64,000 nt of DNA, taken from assembly GCA_028753945.1 (NCBI GenBank), contig JAPNXP010000007.1:5394001-5458000 (forward strand). The letters run 5' to 3'. A program made the translations under genes and the position numbers. How positions within the stretch are numbered: the stretch's first letter is position 1; the number at the start of each line of letters is the position of its first letter. Below the pieces are notes generated by a model. The model was not told the origin of the DNA, searched no databases, and worked only from the letters and a program-made list of their open reading frames with translations. Source of the DNA: Hexactinellida sp. DTS-2022. Taxonomy: Eukaryota; Porifera; Hexactinellida. Below, in pieces: positions 9,877 to 24,034 of this stretch.

Positions 9877-12800
9877 ATGCTAGAGAGTGTGATAGCCTAC
9901 TTCATAAGAAGTTATCTGGGAGAATACCTTGAGAATGTAGCCACTGACCAACTCAGTTTCTTATTATTGAGCGGTTGTATCGAAATAGAAAACCTTCCTG
10001 TGAAGACTGATGGCATACGAAAATTTCGTTTGCCAATCAATATCAAGGCAGGGTTTGTTAGAAAATTAAAACTGAAAATCCCTCTGAGTGCTTTGAAATC
10101 ACAACCGTGGGAAGTAGTTATTCAAGGACTTTATGTAATTATTGAGCCAAACGATTTGGGAAAAATAAACGAACAAGAGGAAATAGAGTTTGAGAAAACG
10201 AACAAAATCAAGAAACTAAAAAAAATGGAAGATAATTGGAGGGAGGAGCAGAAACAGCGAAGTTCGGATGGTTCATGGACTTCTAAGCTATTGGCTACTG
10301 TCTTGGAGAACTTACAGGTAAGTATTGAGCATGTACATATACGATATGAAGAACGAAATTCCGCGGACATGCCCTATTCATTAGGCCTGAGGATAGGTAA
10401 GTTAGCTGCACACTCTACAAACGAAAACTGGGAACAAAATTTCACGTCCAATCGAGCGAAGTCATGGAAACTAGTTGAACTAACCAACTTTGAAGTGTAC
10501 ACTGATAACGTCTCACATCATAATATTGTATTTCAGCCGTTAGACTTACCGCAAGTGTTGGATTCATTGGGAACAATAAAACCTTCGTCTATACCGTATA
10601 ATGGGCCAGGCGTGTGTTTTGGTAGAGACAACTTGTACACTTTCAGCAGCCTGATGGAACCCGTTTCTTGTGAAGCTAAAGTAATTCGCAATCGCAACCC
10701 ACACCCATTACGGCTCGAGGATGGCCCTAGATATCAACTGTATATTGAGCTTCCTAACGTTAAACTCTCGCTTAACAAACTGCAATACAAATGTTTAATC
10801 GGAACAGGCGATGCATTTGACATGTATTACAGGTCTAGAGCCGTTAGAAAATGGAGACCAGATGTACCTGTAATTCCTAACTCCAAGATTTGGTGGAACT
10901 TTGCTTTCAAAGTACATTACACTCGAATTTGTGAACGAAACAATAGAAAGAGGTGGGAGTACATTATGAATCGAGTTTCATTAATCCTCTTCTACTCGAA
11001 GGCTTATAAACAACATTTAATAGGGGCAGTCAAGTTGAGTAGGTCGGAACAGTATCAATTAACGGCTATCGAAAATGAGTTCTCTTTTGACGAGATTTCT
11101 ATACTTCGGCGACTCGTGATGTCACAAGTTGAAGATTATTTGTCTCTCGAGGACGGTTCCTCTTATGGAAACTACAGTTCCTATTGGAGCTCTTGGCTTC
11201 CTGCGGGATGGGGAACAGCTGTCCCAGCTTTACCAGAAACACAAACGCAAGGGGCGAGTTCCACCCAAGTCCCTAGTGAGCTACCAAACTTCTCGCCAGC
11301 AGAATTTGAAGAGGAATTAGATGATTTTCTTGAACTTGACTCTCAGACATCCGATAGTTTCCTATTCCGTGATCATCAATTTGCTAGTGCATGTTTCTCC
11401 ATGAAAGAAGGGTCTTTATCCCTGTATGATACATCAAGGGACGAACAAGGTATAATTGATATGAATTTCAATCATCTGAAGCTTGTCATCGATGTGAGAC
11501 CTCGGATAAATTATTTTCGGTTTGACCTATCACTGGCTTCTATACATATTCTAGACAAGCACTATTTGCAGTCCTTCTTCCCTGTTTTAGTTGGACCAAT
11601 TCGAACAAAGTCTACGACAGTTTCAGAGATATTTTCTCTTTGTGTCGTGAAAAGAAAATCAAAAAGGAATGCTGGCCTCAGTATTATTGGTCGATCCCAA
11701 CCTTTAGAAGTAATATGCAACATGGAAATCGTTAGTTTGCTTCAAGATTTTTTCAGATTGCCCTATATCCCTACTGGTTCTAATCTAGAAGAGAATCTAA
11801 CCCAAATAGTGCATGAGAAACTTAAAGCTTTGAAGTCGTACACTGTGAAAGAAATTCGTCCTGTTATAGCGGAAGCGTTACAAGATGAGAGGTGGTGGAG
11901 CTCTAAGCACCTTAACCTCGACTTGGAGATTTTTGCCCCACTATTCGTCCTGCCAGAAGATTTCTGTCTACAGGAGAGTAAAGCTGTTATTATTGATCTC
12001 GGATTATTTAGTTTGAAGACCATGGAAGAGAGTAATATTTCAGGAAAAGTTGCATCTCCTCTGGAAATCGAAAATGATTCAGATGACGATTTCGGAACTC
12101 CAGTAGGGAGTATTACACCTCAGGAATTGTCTGTTACCACAGATACTAGTAACATGAATTCATTTGAGGATTACTTCACTAGAGTACTGTTGAATAATCT
12201 CTACGATCGTTACCAACTGGATATAAAGAATCTTCAAATACTTGTAACCAACAATTATAATTCTGAATCTTGGAAACTCGCTTACAAGCAATCCTCTACT
12301 CCACTCCATGTCCTTGACAAGCTAACCGTTAGCTTGCAGCTGTGTCGGAGATTGAAATTCACATGTGACCCTTCTGAGTCCAATATCGCTATAACAGGAG
12401 CCCTACCCAGGTTGGATATTCATATTGATGAAACCAAATTCAGTACGATCCTACGAATACAGGACAACTTATTGAAAACCCTAGTACAGATTCCAAATAA
12501 GAGCACACACCCAAGTTCTACTGCTAGAGTTATCAACACAGTTGATAAATCACAAACAAAGTCAATGAGCAGTAGTATATTGTGGGTTCAAGATCAGGAT
12601 TATTGGGATGTGGAGAAAAGGAAGTTTCTAATGGAGACTAAGCTACTCGACGCGAGCTTCACTTTCCAGGAAGTAACCTTGTCCTTTTCTCATCACAACC
12701 GAGTCATTATTCAGCTGCGTGTACCAGGGATAAAACTCAATCATATGCAACGTCCTTATGACTACAACCAATCACTCACCATTCAAGATGTGTTTGTTGC

Positions 12801-15800
12801 TGATGCCTTGCAGAGGTATGGCACGCAGTATGAACTCTTGATATATAGCCAGGGGAGGGAAAAGTATTACCGCGAGGAGAATGGAAATTTGATATATGCC
12901 TCTACCTCGGATGTAATTAAGAGTGAATCCAATGAGATGTATTATTCTGTTATTCAAGGACAAGGCTATGAAACAAACGCTCTACTCACATTGGATCGAC
13001 AGGTTATATTCCCAGAATCACCTAATTCAGAGTTCCCATGCAATACTGAGAAGATAAATGCAAACTTTACATCACTTGATATTATTGCAAACCAAGAGAC
13101 CTTAGTTGAAGTCTTAGCCTTCTTAAATTCTCTTCCAATTCAGAGTATTAAAAATCAGCAACAAAAAGAACCCGAAGAAGAAATGCTTCCTTACGACTCA
13201 CTTAAAACTCAACTAGATTCTCGAATTGAAATATCTGCAAAATTTCAATGTCTAACAGCTAAATTTGTTTGTAGCGAGGGTCCTAACGATCTCAAAGAGG
13301 TCGGACTCATTAAGGGTTACGGGTTGAATCTAGAATTAATAGCTTACGAAGAGATTGGCATCACTGGCCACTTGAGAGGGATATCTCTGGAAAATTTGAT
13401 GGAAAGTAATAGGATTCATAGGAGGTTACTTAATGTAGGGAAGTTAGACCAAGCCAATCCTGAAGGGAATAATGAGAATGCATTTACGTTCCAGGTTATC
13501 TATCACTCGAAAGATAAAAAACTCAAACTGGACTTTGAGCTGGCCTCAGTGCACTACACACATTCCTCGCAGTTCTTATTCTGTGTGCAACAGTGCTTCT
13601 CAGAGTTTCAGTACTACATCACCAAAGCTCGTGAGTCTTTGGAGTCCGCAGCTAAAGACATGGCTTATTCCTTATTCCATAAAGGAGAATCAAGAGAACC
13701 ACTCTCTCCTGAAAAAAATCCTATAAAACCTTTTGGTGAAGAAGTACAAATATCATACAAAATCTTGGTTAACGCCCCCACACTGCAGCTTGAGAATCAA
13801 AAGAATCGGGCTGATAAACTTGTTTTCAATCTAGGCGAGATCACCATTTCGAATCAATCTGGAAACTGTGCTAATCCTAATTTTGAGCACATCATTATTC
13901 TAGTGCGTAATGTCTATATGCTAGCCAAGATAGACAATCAATCGTATAGGATTTTGGAAAACACAAGCAGTAAAATTTCAGTCCTTCGTAAGCTAAATAC
14001 CAATGTTTCGATCTTAGAAAGTGAATACTTGTCCGAAATCCTTATTACCGATTTCGTCATGCCTCCTCAAATTCAGCTGGCCTTATTTGCAAGTTTCAAT
14101 GAAGATATTCAAGTGAATCTCCACAAAATTTGCTTTGATTTTCTCAAAGATATATTTCAACAGAATTCTAATGACAGCAAGGTATTACTGAACCCCAGAT
14201 CAGTTACGGAAACTGCAGAGAGATTCATTGAAGATGACGAATTTAAATCTATTTTCTTTTGGGCTGGCTGTCAAGTTCACAACATTACACTAACAATCTC
14301 ACAGGACATTGGGTTAGAAACAAAGAAAATTGTTGCATTTTCCACGAGCAACTTTTCTGCATCAGTTTCACAAGAAGAACCATACTTGTTAACTATAGAT
14401 ACAAAACTCGGTGGGGTAAGAGGTTTCGATCTTATAAATGACTCTAAAAAGTCTTTCCTTGTTACATCCTTTCTACAAGACTACACTACCTACCCTGAAA
14501 CATTCTGCCAGTATTCTACTCTTCCAGAGATATTATCCTATCAATCACCCTTAAGAGCATACGAACTAAGTTTGAATGAAGTTATGGACATTAGCTCGCA
14601 TAAACAGGAAGAGAATCCGTTGAAAATGAAAGATTTGGTTTCAACCAAGATTACTCTAGTTGATTCAAATCACTCAGAGTTTTCCAAATCCTATCAGAGT
14701 ATACCTACACATGCCAGCGTTAAGATGAATCATATTCATATCATTATTAACCTTCAAACATGGGTTCTCCTGTTTGATTTCTTTGGAATGACTCCACAAA
14801 ACGATAATTTAATGTCGCCTGTACCTTCTGTTTCCAAATCTCCAGTCACTACTCCTCCACTTATGCCATTCAGACTTCTCTCTTCTCTCAGTCCTTTAGA
14901 TCGTCCCAAACTCTTCAGTGACAATCACATTTCTGATAGTTTACCACTCCCTTTAGCAGATCCGGATGAAGAGGTGCCTGTCTCAATACCAGCACCTGCT
15001 TGTAGTTCTGTGAAATCAGGTTATTCTCCTACAGTAGCTCAAAAATCTAAATTATCAATTATGTTTGACGTCTCTATAAACTCGCTTATTGCTATATTTA
15101 ATAAGTCAGATTATCCATTGACCTGTAATTCAGCAATAGGATTCAAATCCTCTATCAAGATGGAGAATGGGGATATCAGTGTTGTGGGTGAATTAGGCAA
15201 GGCTAGTCTCATTGATTTATCGCCTCATGGTAGATTGTATAGGGAGAGATTCGTCACTCATGGAGAGAATGCTTTATACTTTGAGTTTTTCAGATATGGT
15301 GAGCCTGACAACAGTCTTGCAAGAGAATTCGATATACGGGCTCGTTTCAGAATGGCTTCAGTACGCTATGTCCACACTAAAAGGTTTATGAGTGAAAATC
15401 TAGCGTTTTGTCAGCATTTCTTCCAATTAGTCGATGCCTTTCAAAGAATGAAAGCAAAATCAAGTGGAAACGTTTCCTTTTCAGGGCCCGAGAGACATCC
15501 TAGAATCAAGCTAGATGTGTCGGCTGCTTCTCCCATTATTTTCATTCCATCACATGGACTCTCTCCTTACCTATTCATTGGCGAACTTGGACACATCACG
15601 GTCTCAAACGAATTTATATTTGATGGCAAAAAAGGGACCTGGACTCAACGTAATAGAAGCTCTCCATATCGTTCACCCCTACACACCAAAACCTATCAAG
15701 TTTCTCCTATTCATAAGAAGGAGCATTCTCTCATAGAAAATTCCTTATACAAAGGACCATGTCTTCTCAATGTCATGCGGATCGATCTACATGGAAATGA

Positions 15801-18800
15801 TATATTCACTGCAGAGTTTGACACACAGAATAGTATTTTCGTGAGAGAAGAGTCTAGAATATTAAAAGAGAAGCTTAATTACAAAGTAGTATTCGAACAT
15901 AATGTTCACATGCCAATGTGTCACACAGTGCCGAATTTTAGAATTGAGATTTATATCACAGACTCGCACTGCATGCTGGACAAAAAACAAATGGACGCTT
16001 TTAAGACATTTCTTAGCAGAAACTTGGGTGAAACTTTGGAAGAATTTGAACGACCGACAAGTGTTATTCGAGATCCAATCATCTTCGAGGATTTCGAGGA
16101 TAAATGGGTAGAACTTAGTTTTTGTTTCAATTTCCAGCATGTATGTTTGGAGTTTGTATCCTCACGTGCAACGCATAAAGACGATATTGACCAATTCCTC
16201 TCTAGATTTTATATGCATAATACTACCCTCCAGATTGAATTATTCTCCGATGCTACAAAAGACATCGATTTCATCAGTCGCGAAATGTCCATTGTGGATG
16301 TGCGCTACGACGATTATGCGGAATCCCAGAAGCCCTCGATTTATAGAGAAGTTCTCCTAACCAGAAACGCTTTTGAGAATGACCCTTCTACTTCTAGTTT
16401 GCAAGTTGAAGTACATGCAAAGTTGTCTCCCCAATCAATGGAGTACACGATAATTCTGAATAATTTACGAATGATCTTTATGATGGACCTAACACTCCAA
16501 TGTTGGGAATTCGTAGCAGATAATAGTGAGGAATTTCGGTATTTGTTTGATATACCTGAAGTACTGGAGAAATCTATTCATACATCTTTATCACAGCCTG
16601 CACCTTCGCAAAAGTCAAGAGACCTACAAATTAAACTAAGCGTGACTGAAACAGACTTTGTCGTTATAGAGGATTTGACTTCACCTGACACCCAAGCTTT
16701 AATCTGTAAAGGTATCACTGTTTTGACTTTTACGAGCACTCCAACATATGGATTTACATGGAATATGATTGGAGTAGAGTTGTTTTCTTGTTGCCTTGCA
16801 AGTGAAGAAGAAACAGCTCTTTCGATTATTGACCCTTTAAACATTCTGGTAGAAATTCCTAGGAACCACAAACTTAACCATTCGTATCCGCTACATATCG
16901 AAATTCAAACAGTCAACACTAGACTATCTTACAACGACATCAAGCTATTTGCTGCTATTTTTAACTCTATTTCGAACATACTTCATATGCATCAAATGTC
17001 TTCTAATAGCTATGATTCATCCGATATTAAGTTAACCGGGTCAAGTCCAACAGATCCAATGTCAAAGCCAGACATTTTTGATTCCTATGTAGTTATTGAT
17101 ACAACCTCCAAAGTTAAAGTTAAACAGAGTGCGGAGAAAACAACCAAAAATCCCAGTACATTCGGTGAAATTAGTGTTCACATTTACGAGTTTAAACTTG
17201 TGTTGATTGATGACTGCGGAAACTGTGATATCCCATTGGGAGAACTGAATATCGAGCATGTATCCATTCAGCAAAGGTTTGATGCTTCCTTCTCAGGAAA
17301 TGCAAAAATAAGACTAGCTACTAACTATTACAATCGGAATATATCCGCTTGGGAACCATTAGTTGAGCCTTTTAAATTCTCAATCGAGTGGAAGAGGGAT
17401 ATCAGAACTAAACCTATCAAAGGCGAAGGGAATATTCGGTATCCACACTACTCATGCACGTTGATGAGTGATGATAAACTATTACTTAACTTCACAAGCT
17501 CACTGTTGGATATTCTCAAGAATACACAGGACAGCTGGGGAGAGGACCTCACTCAGGCTAGTGGCTCACAGCCCCTTGGGCTTCCCATGACCGGATCGAC
17601 CAATCGAGAAAAAATGCGATCACAAGGATCTGCTACTCAGCTAAGTTCACTGGCAGTTAGGAGCATATCCGGATTTAACTTTCGGAAAAGACATCCATTT
17701 ATCCCTTTTAGGTTAGAGAATAATACAGGACTTCCTTTAAGATTTGCTACTCTAACGAAAAACCCTTACAAGGTGAGCCACCATAGTGTAATGTATTCCT
17801 CTACAGTACATTCAGAGTATAGAGGTTGGATCGAAGTGCCTATAGGTAATAGTATGTCTTTTGCTTTTGAGAAGAAAAGTAAAATACGTCACCAACATTT
17901 GCAAAACAGAACAGTTCATTTATTGGTAATTGAAGTTGAAGGTTGGAATGAAACGAAGACGCCCGTCTCCGCTGATCAAGTAGGCATCGTATTTCGCGAT
18001 CTAAAACCTAAAAATACCTCTTACCCATCAGTCAAGTTAATATTTACAATCAAACTCGATGGTGCAATAAAGGTAATAAATGTACGTACTCCAATTGCAA
18101 TAAAAAATGAGTTGAAATTTGAAATGGAAGTAAAGCTAACAGGTGAATTGGTAGATCAGAACAGTCAAGAGTTTTCCATAAAACCTGATTGTTTTGCTTC
18201 AATTCCGTTAGACCGTCAAAACTCAGAAATATTTATACGCCCAAGAGGGTGGGGCGCACAATACCCGTCACATCCCCTAAACTTAGATAGTGTTGATCGA
18301 TCGGATTTGTGGAGGGTATGTGTACCATTCGGCCAAAAAGAACAAAAAATGCATAAACAGATTTTCATTTATACGTACTCATTGGCAGAAATGAGAAAGA
18401 CTGGCTTAACACTTTCCACTACAACTACTTCCCCACTTATTTTCAAGACTATTGTGCTTTCACACCCATTTGTGATTGAAAATTTGTTACCCCAAGACAT
18501 CGCGATCGAAATCAGTGATTTGAATCAAACTAAACATATAAAACCGGGTGCTAGCATACCGATCATTAGCTTTACCCCTTCAAGGGGATTTTCTTTCTTT
18601 ATACACATGGATAATTTTGGGCGTAGTAATAGAATAAACATTTCACCATTTTATAGCGAGTTACCTACTGTTCAAAGCGAGATTATTAGAGATGATGACA
18701 ACAGACCTCTTCAACTGACAATTGCTTTATCTGTTGAAAAGTGTCCGGCGAGGAAAGTTACAATAATGGCTCAATACTGGCTGATCAATAAATCAAACTT

Positions 18801-21800
18801 GCCACTTATTTTCCGAGAAGAAGGCAGCGAGACCGAAGTGCCTGGACAATTCGAAGAGCACGAAACAGCTCGCTGTCTACTTCCCTTACCTTTCTCTTTC
18901 ATACAATCAGATCCATCCGACGCTCAATGCCAAGTACGGCTAGGTAAGGCTCCTCTCTTACCCAATGGAAGGCCGAGTTGGAGTGAAAGCTTTCGATTGC
19001 TAAGCCGTGGTGGTGTAGTCCTACTCTACATGCAAATGTCTTATAACACAATTCCAGTGGAGTACCAGTTAGCTGTTGAGATCACCAAGGGCGCTGGCAA
19101 GTATAAAGATATTACAATGATCACTTTCATCAATCGTTTCCAACTTGAGAATTTAACCACACTTCCAATACGTTTTGTACAAAACTGCCAATTTGAAAAT
19201 AGTCTAGAACTAATCGAGTTTTCAGACAGCACAAAACAGATGATCAGTCCCAATTCGGTGACACCATTTAACTGGCCTAGGTCAGATCGAGACAACTTTC
19301 TCAGAATAAAATATTCAGATATTCCTGGTATATTTTGGTCAGGACCGTTCAAGGTAATTGAGGAGGATAGTTTTGTTTTGAGTATGAGATCGAAAGAAGG
19401 GAATTTGTACTTTGTACGTGTTAATATTCGTCAGAAAAACTTTGCATACATCATTCGTTTCTCAGACACACAGAACATACCACCACCATTTATAATAGAA
19501 AACTACTCTCAAGTACAGATAAAATACGTCCAATGTTCATTATCTTCCTTATACAAACACTGCATAAAGCCTGGTCAGAGCAAGCCATATGCTTGGGACG
19601 AAATTTTATCTGAACAAAAACTAAAGATATTTGTTGATGACATCGATGAAAATGTAATGTACGACCCTTCAAGCCATAACGACCAACTGAAACTTTACTA
19701 TGAAAATTATTTTTATATCGCGCTTTATGACACATTTTCTAGTGAGTGTAGCATTCCTGGGAAAGAGCTTGTTCTCAGTGTTGTCCAAAATTCAACCAAA
19801 GTTGAATTTATTCGAAAAACAAACCACCCTTCTCAGCACTGGCGAATGACTGGGGCTGGTAAGATTCAGCATGTGAGTTCACAGAAACAGGGCCGAAATC
19901 TGGTATTGGATATTAAGGATGGGGGAAAATCAGAAGCTTTTTCGGCTGCTATCCCTGTAGTGTTGAGAGAAAAGGATGATAAGCGGGATCCTACTCAAAA
20001 ATGGGAGTTTGTTGATGGACTATTAACACTAACGAGCTTGTCTCATCAGTGTGTTTGTGCTAAGATGATGCCAGTAAGTTTCAACTCCTGTGATGCAGTG
20101 CTAGTCTCGAATCCTAAAAATATGTACACCCGAAAGGAAAGCTCGTCTCTACCTCCGAATCACCATATACGTATACTCAAATGTAAACCAGGATCTGGTA
20201 TGCTCTCAGTTAGGATTTCAACAAAGGGCCCCTCTAACATAGTGAGAATAACTGACGATAACTTCGTCTACCATCATCTGAATATCTCTCCGCTAAATTG
20301 GAGTATTCCGGAAACGCAGGTTAATCCGATTATGAAATTACTACAGGATGAAGAAATGTTTGGTACCCCATACGAGTTCATATTTTCTTGTCAACTATCC
20401 AAGGGGATAGGGCTTTCTCTAGTTAGCAATGGCGAAGAATTGGTATTCAATTCATTCGATAATGTCACTGCCATTTACAAACGAACCAACAAATCTGAAC
20501 TTTTTGAGTTTTCCATCTTGGACATCCAGGTTGACAGTCAGATTACAGAAACGCACACTACTGCTATATTTTACGTGGAAGAGAATGAAGATAATCGTAA
20601 ACCTGCATTCAGTGTTGCATTTGAAAGACAGTTTGATAGCTCACCAGGCTTCTATCTATTTAAATTTCTTCACATTGAGTTGAAGAGCTACGTGCTTACC
20701 ATAGATGAAAGGGTTTTGTTGAAATTCTTACAATTTGTCGGTTTTGGGCAGAACCCCAATCCTGATCAGCCTTCACATGACCTCATCAAGTCACATCTTA
20801 TTGAAAACTCATCCGATACAAAGTACTTCTATTTCAGAGATATCTTCATCGACTCTACCAAGCTAAGAACCAGCGTTTTTACCGCTTCAAACCTGTCCCC
20901 TCAGCTGCAAGCAACTCAATACCAACTCGGCTTGAAACTGGTCAAGTTCCAAGCTACAATTACGCTTTCAGATTATCAGAGGAAACACACCTTCGATCGT
21001 ATTCAAGAGCACGTAGCATCAATCTGTTACCATTATAAGGTGAACTTATCAGGACAAGCTCTCAAGGTTCTAGGCTCTGTAGATTTCTTAGGAAACCCTG
21101 TTGGGCTGTTCAATGACGTCACCAAAGGTATCGCAGGGTTGATAATGTTCCGTCACGGTATTAGCGGTTTGCTTAGAGATGTAACTCACGGACTGTCGGA
21201 TTCCACGAGTAAGATAACGGGCAGTGCTGGAAACTTGGTCTCGTACATGACATTTGATAAGCAGTACCAAAAGGAGAGAGAAGATCTGAATCCGGTTGTT
21301 GCAACTTCTGCCCAGCACTTGGGTGCAGGTAGGTTAATATTTATAGCTCTAGGTTATTATGAAAAGCAGAGTTAAGAAGTGGTATTGCTTATAGGTTTGA
21401 CAAGTTTCGCTTCAGGGATGTTTGGGGGGATCACCTCTATGATTACATCGCCCTACCAGGGGGCCCAGGAGGGACTGCTTGGTTTTGTGGCTGGAATTGG
21501 TAAGGGTGTGGTTGGTACGATTGCTAAACCGATAGCTGGGACGTTAGACCTCGTTAGCAATACTTCTGCAGCAGTGAGAGCGCAAACGCTTTCGTCTACT
21601 GACGCTCATGACCGGCGACGTCTCCCAAGGTGCTGCATGGGTCCTGGCCGCGTTCTCCCACTGTACACACCCAGGAGCGCGAAAGGTCTGCAGTACTTCA
21701 ACCAATTCTGCGAATGGGAGAATCAAAATGCGAATAGTACTGGCGGCTCGTTCATCTCACTTGAGGATGTGCGACACGACACGAATGAGTATATCCAGGT

Positions 21801-22131
21801 AGTGATTTCAACTTGTGCGTTATACTTCATAAATGTTACGAGAAAGCCGAAGACTTTGCAGACTGGAGATGTCCAGATTGTAATCAGACTTTCACGTTTA
21901 AGGTCGATTAAGATTGACACTAAACGCATAGAGTATAACCAGGAGAATGTTGGATACATCCATCATCTTTTGCTTGAGGTCTCATTTGATGATGACACAT
22001 CCAAATCCTACCAAATACCGTGCCAGACCCAAGAGGTGGCGATTAAACTGAATCAGATTATGGAGTATGCGAAGCACTTGCGTGAGGAAGAGAAACAAGT
22101 TATCCCGACAAGTTTTGAGGAGTCTTGGTAA
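9877..22131 (+). CDS. VPS13D: VPS13D-like bridge-type lipid transfer protein
   Basis: Two exons, 9877-21328 and 21395-22131, give 4,062 residues. The 66-nt intron 21329-21394 removes an in-frame stop at about 21373 and joins LGAG to LTSFASGMFGG without a frame change. The start MLESVIAYFIRSYLGEYLEN is the classic chorein N terminus. VAB-type beta repeats run from about 2600 to 3240. A ricin-type trefoil region with HWRM and KWEF (QxW-like) motifs lies at about 3310-3430 and points to VPS13D rather than A, B or C. The ATG2_C-like helical region with FLGNPVGLFNDVTKG at about 3730 and a C-terminal PH-like domain follow. Members carry phospholipid along a hydrophobic groove at organelle contacts; VPS13D acts at mitochondria, peroxisomes and ER. 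I did not find the UBA domain expected in vertebrate VPS13D, and did not rule it out. Confidence 0.93.
21329..21394 (+). other. 66-nt intron in VPS13D-like gene
   Basis: GTAGGT donor and GCTTATAG acceptor. Removing it drops the stop codon and gives continuous VPS13 C-terminal homology (phase 1). It indicates the minimal intron size in this genome. Confidence 0.9.
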
Positions 22132-22404
22132 CTACCTGGCTGGCCCATAGGAATGCTGTTTTTGCACTTATATTTATAGCACTTTTATTAATAATATGTA
22201 CTCATTGTTGCACATAATATATTTGTTAGGAGATATTTCAGACACTTGTTGAGTTCATTTACTATCCTATCAATTCAATTATACAGTGTATCATAATTCA
22301 GTGTAAATTGATCTCTCTTTGCATCTAGTTTTACCAATTCTGTACATTGCTATTCCCATATCTCCCAAAGCATCTATTTTAGCTTAAAGTATTGAAGTGA
22401 CTGG

Positions 22405-23922
22405 ATGGCCAATGAAAGGGCTTATTTTAAAACGGCCTTGAAGCTGATACTATCCAATCTTCTAGTAATATTCACACTATTTGCTGTGCTATTAGGCCTC
22501 ATACTGGGCTTAATTCTTCAACAGTTCAAATTAGGCAATCAAGCCATCATTATCATTGGGTTCCCCGGCGAAATCCTGTTGCGCCTATTGAAGCTGTTAA
22601 TCGTTCCTCTCATACTAACTTCTATCATCAGTGGCATAACCTCGCTTGATATTAAGAGCTCGGGGAGAATTGCACTTCGTGGCCTCGCATACTATTTCTC
22701 TACTACAATCCTAGCTATCATTCTAGGGCTGTTTCTTGTCATTGTCATTAGTCCAGGGCTCAAAAATGAAACTCCTGCCTCACTTAGTGACTCTTCAATC
22801 GCTCTTGAGGTTCGTTCCACTGTGGACTCTGCTCTAGACATGATTCGCAACCTTTTCCCAGATAACTTCGTAAAGGCCTGCTTTGCTAATACCAAAACGG
22901 TTTACAAATACGAATTAACTAACAGCACAGGCATTCCTACTAATGTCACGAAGCGATTCCTCTCGGACTCCCCTGGCATCAACATGTCCGGCTTGGTATG
23001 TGTGGCATTTATTGTTGGGATTGTTTTACTGACAATGAAGGAGGAAGGAGAATCCTTGATTTCGCTTATACGGGCAGCCAATACACTGGTTATGAAGCTG
23101 GTCATATACGTTCTGTGGTACTCTCCCATCGGAATCCTGTCTCTCATCGCTGAAAAGGTCGCTGAGACGGAAGATGTAATCGGTCTGCTAGAGCAACTTG
23201 GCTGGCTAATGTTTACAGTTATATTCGGTCTGTCAATCCATGGGTGTATAACACTGCCACTCTTGTACCTCATATTTTCCCTCAGAAATCCCTTCAAACT
23301 ATTTTATCAATTATTACCCGCGATTTTGGTGGCTTTTGGCACCTCCTCAAGTTCTGGCGCGATGCCTGTTACAATCCGCTGTTTGGAAACGAAAGCTAAG
23401 ATCGATAAACGCATTACGCAGTTTCTTATTCCCATCGGCACTACCATTAACATGGACGGCACCGCGCTCTATGAAGCAATAACGGCTATTTTTATTGCGC
23501 AGCTTTACCGCCTGGATCTCTCATTCCTAGACTACATTCTCGTTGTCTTGACAGCGACCGTAGCATCTGTCGGGGCTGCAGCGATTCCATCAGCTGGTCT
23601 TATCACTATCATGATCGTCCTCAACATACTAGGTCTTCCTTACGAGAGTATTGTGATTGTGTTCTCAATCGATTGGTTCTTGGACCGATTCAGGACCTGT
23701 GTCAATGTGTGGGGCGATAGCGTGGGCGCCGGTATTGTAGAGTCTCTCTCAGTTAACGACTTGGATCTCCCAAAATCGAAGGAGGGAATTTCAAAGTTCT
23801 GTTCCCGCTCATTTCGCCAGTTGAAGTACAAGCGCGTATGCGTGGAGAGTCAACCTATAGTTAAGTACATGAGTGGATCTGATTCTGAGCATGATGGGAA
23901 GGAGAAGAGCATTAAACTCTGA
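22405..23922 (+). CDS. SLC1A: SLC1-family excitatory amino acid transporter
   Basis: A single-exon 505-residue membrane protein of normal SLC1 length. Hallmarks seen: hairpin 1 FGTSSSSGAMPVT (about 310-322), TM7 NMDGT (349-353), hairpin 2 ASVGAAAIPSAGLIT, and TM8 DWFLDRFRTCVNVWGDS from residue 423. Within TM8, Asp427, Arg430, Asn434 and Asp438 align with the substrate- and sodium-binding residues of EAATs. Arg at position 430 favours acidic amino acids over the neutral substrates of ASCT transporters. A large extracellular loop between TM4 segments carries NST, NVT and NMS sequons. It would import glutamate or aspartate with sodium at the plasma membrane. The ATG lies 22 nt after an acceptor-like CTATTTTAG, 273 nt after VPS13D and 112 nt before the first PIPOX gene, all on one strand. 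Confidence 0.95.
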   Translation: MANERAYFKTALKLILSNLLVIFTLFAVLLGLILGLILQQFKLGNQAIIIIGFPGEILLRLLKLLIVPLILTSIISGITSLDIKSSGRIALRGLAYYFSTTILAIILGLFLVIVISPGLKNETPASLSDSSIALEVRSTVDSALDMIRNLFPDNFVKACFANTKTVYKYELTNSTGIPTNVTKRFLSDSPGINMSGLVCVAFIVGIVLLTMKEEGESLISLIRAANTLVMKLVIYVLWYSPIGILSLIAEKVAETEDVIGLLEQLGWLMFTVIFGLSIHGCITLPLLYLIFSLRNPFKLFYQLLPAILVAFGTSSSSGAMPVTIRCLETKAKIDKRITQFLIPIGTTINMDGTALYEAITAIFIAQLYRLDLSFLDYILVVLTATVASVGAAAIPSAGLITIMIVLNILGLPYESIVIVFSIDWFLDRFRTCVNVWGDSVGAGIVESLSVNDLDLPKSKEGISKFCSRSFRQLKYKRVCVESQPIVKYMSGSDSEHDGKEKSIKL

Positions 23923-24034
23923 ATTTATACAAATAACTTGTAGATACATTATGAATTTGGTGATTTGATTAAGTGTCGTATTATTTCTGTAAATTGTCAT
24001 ATTTCCCTTAACATTATTATTCTATTTGATGTAG

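Noticed and set aside
21379..22131. Separate 250-residue gene after VPS13D
   Set aside because: It starts with a non-ATG codon, and its product is the VPS13 C terminus; a 66-nt intron joins it in frame to the main gene.
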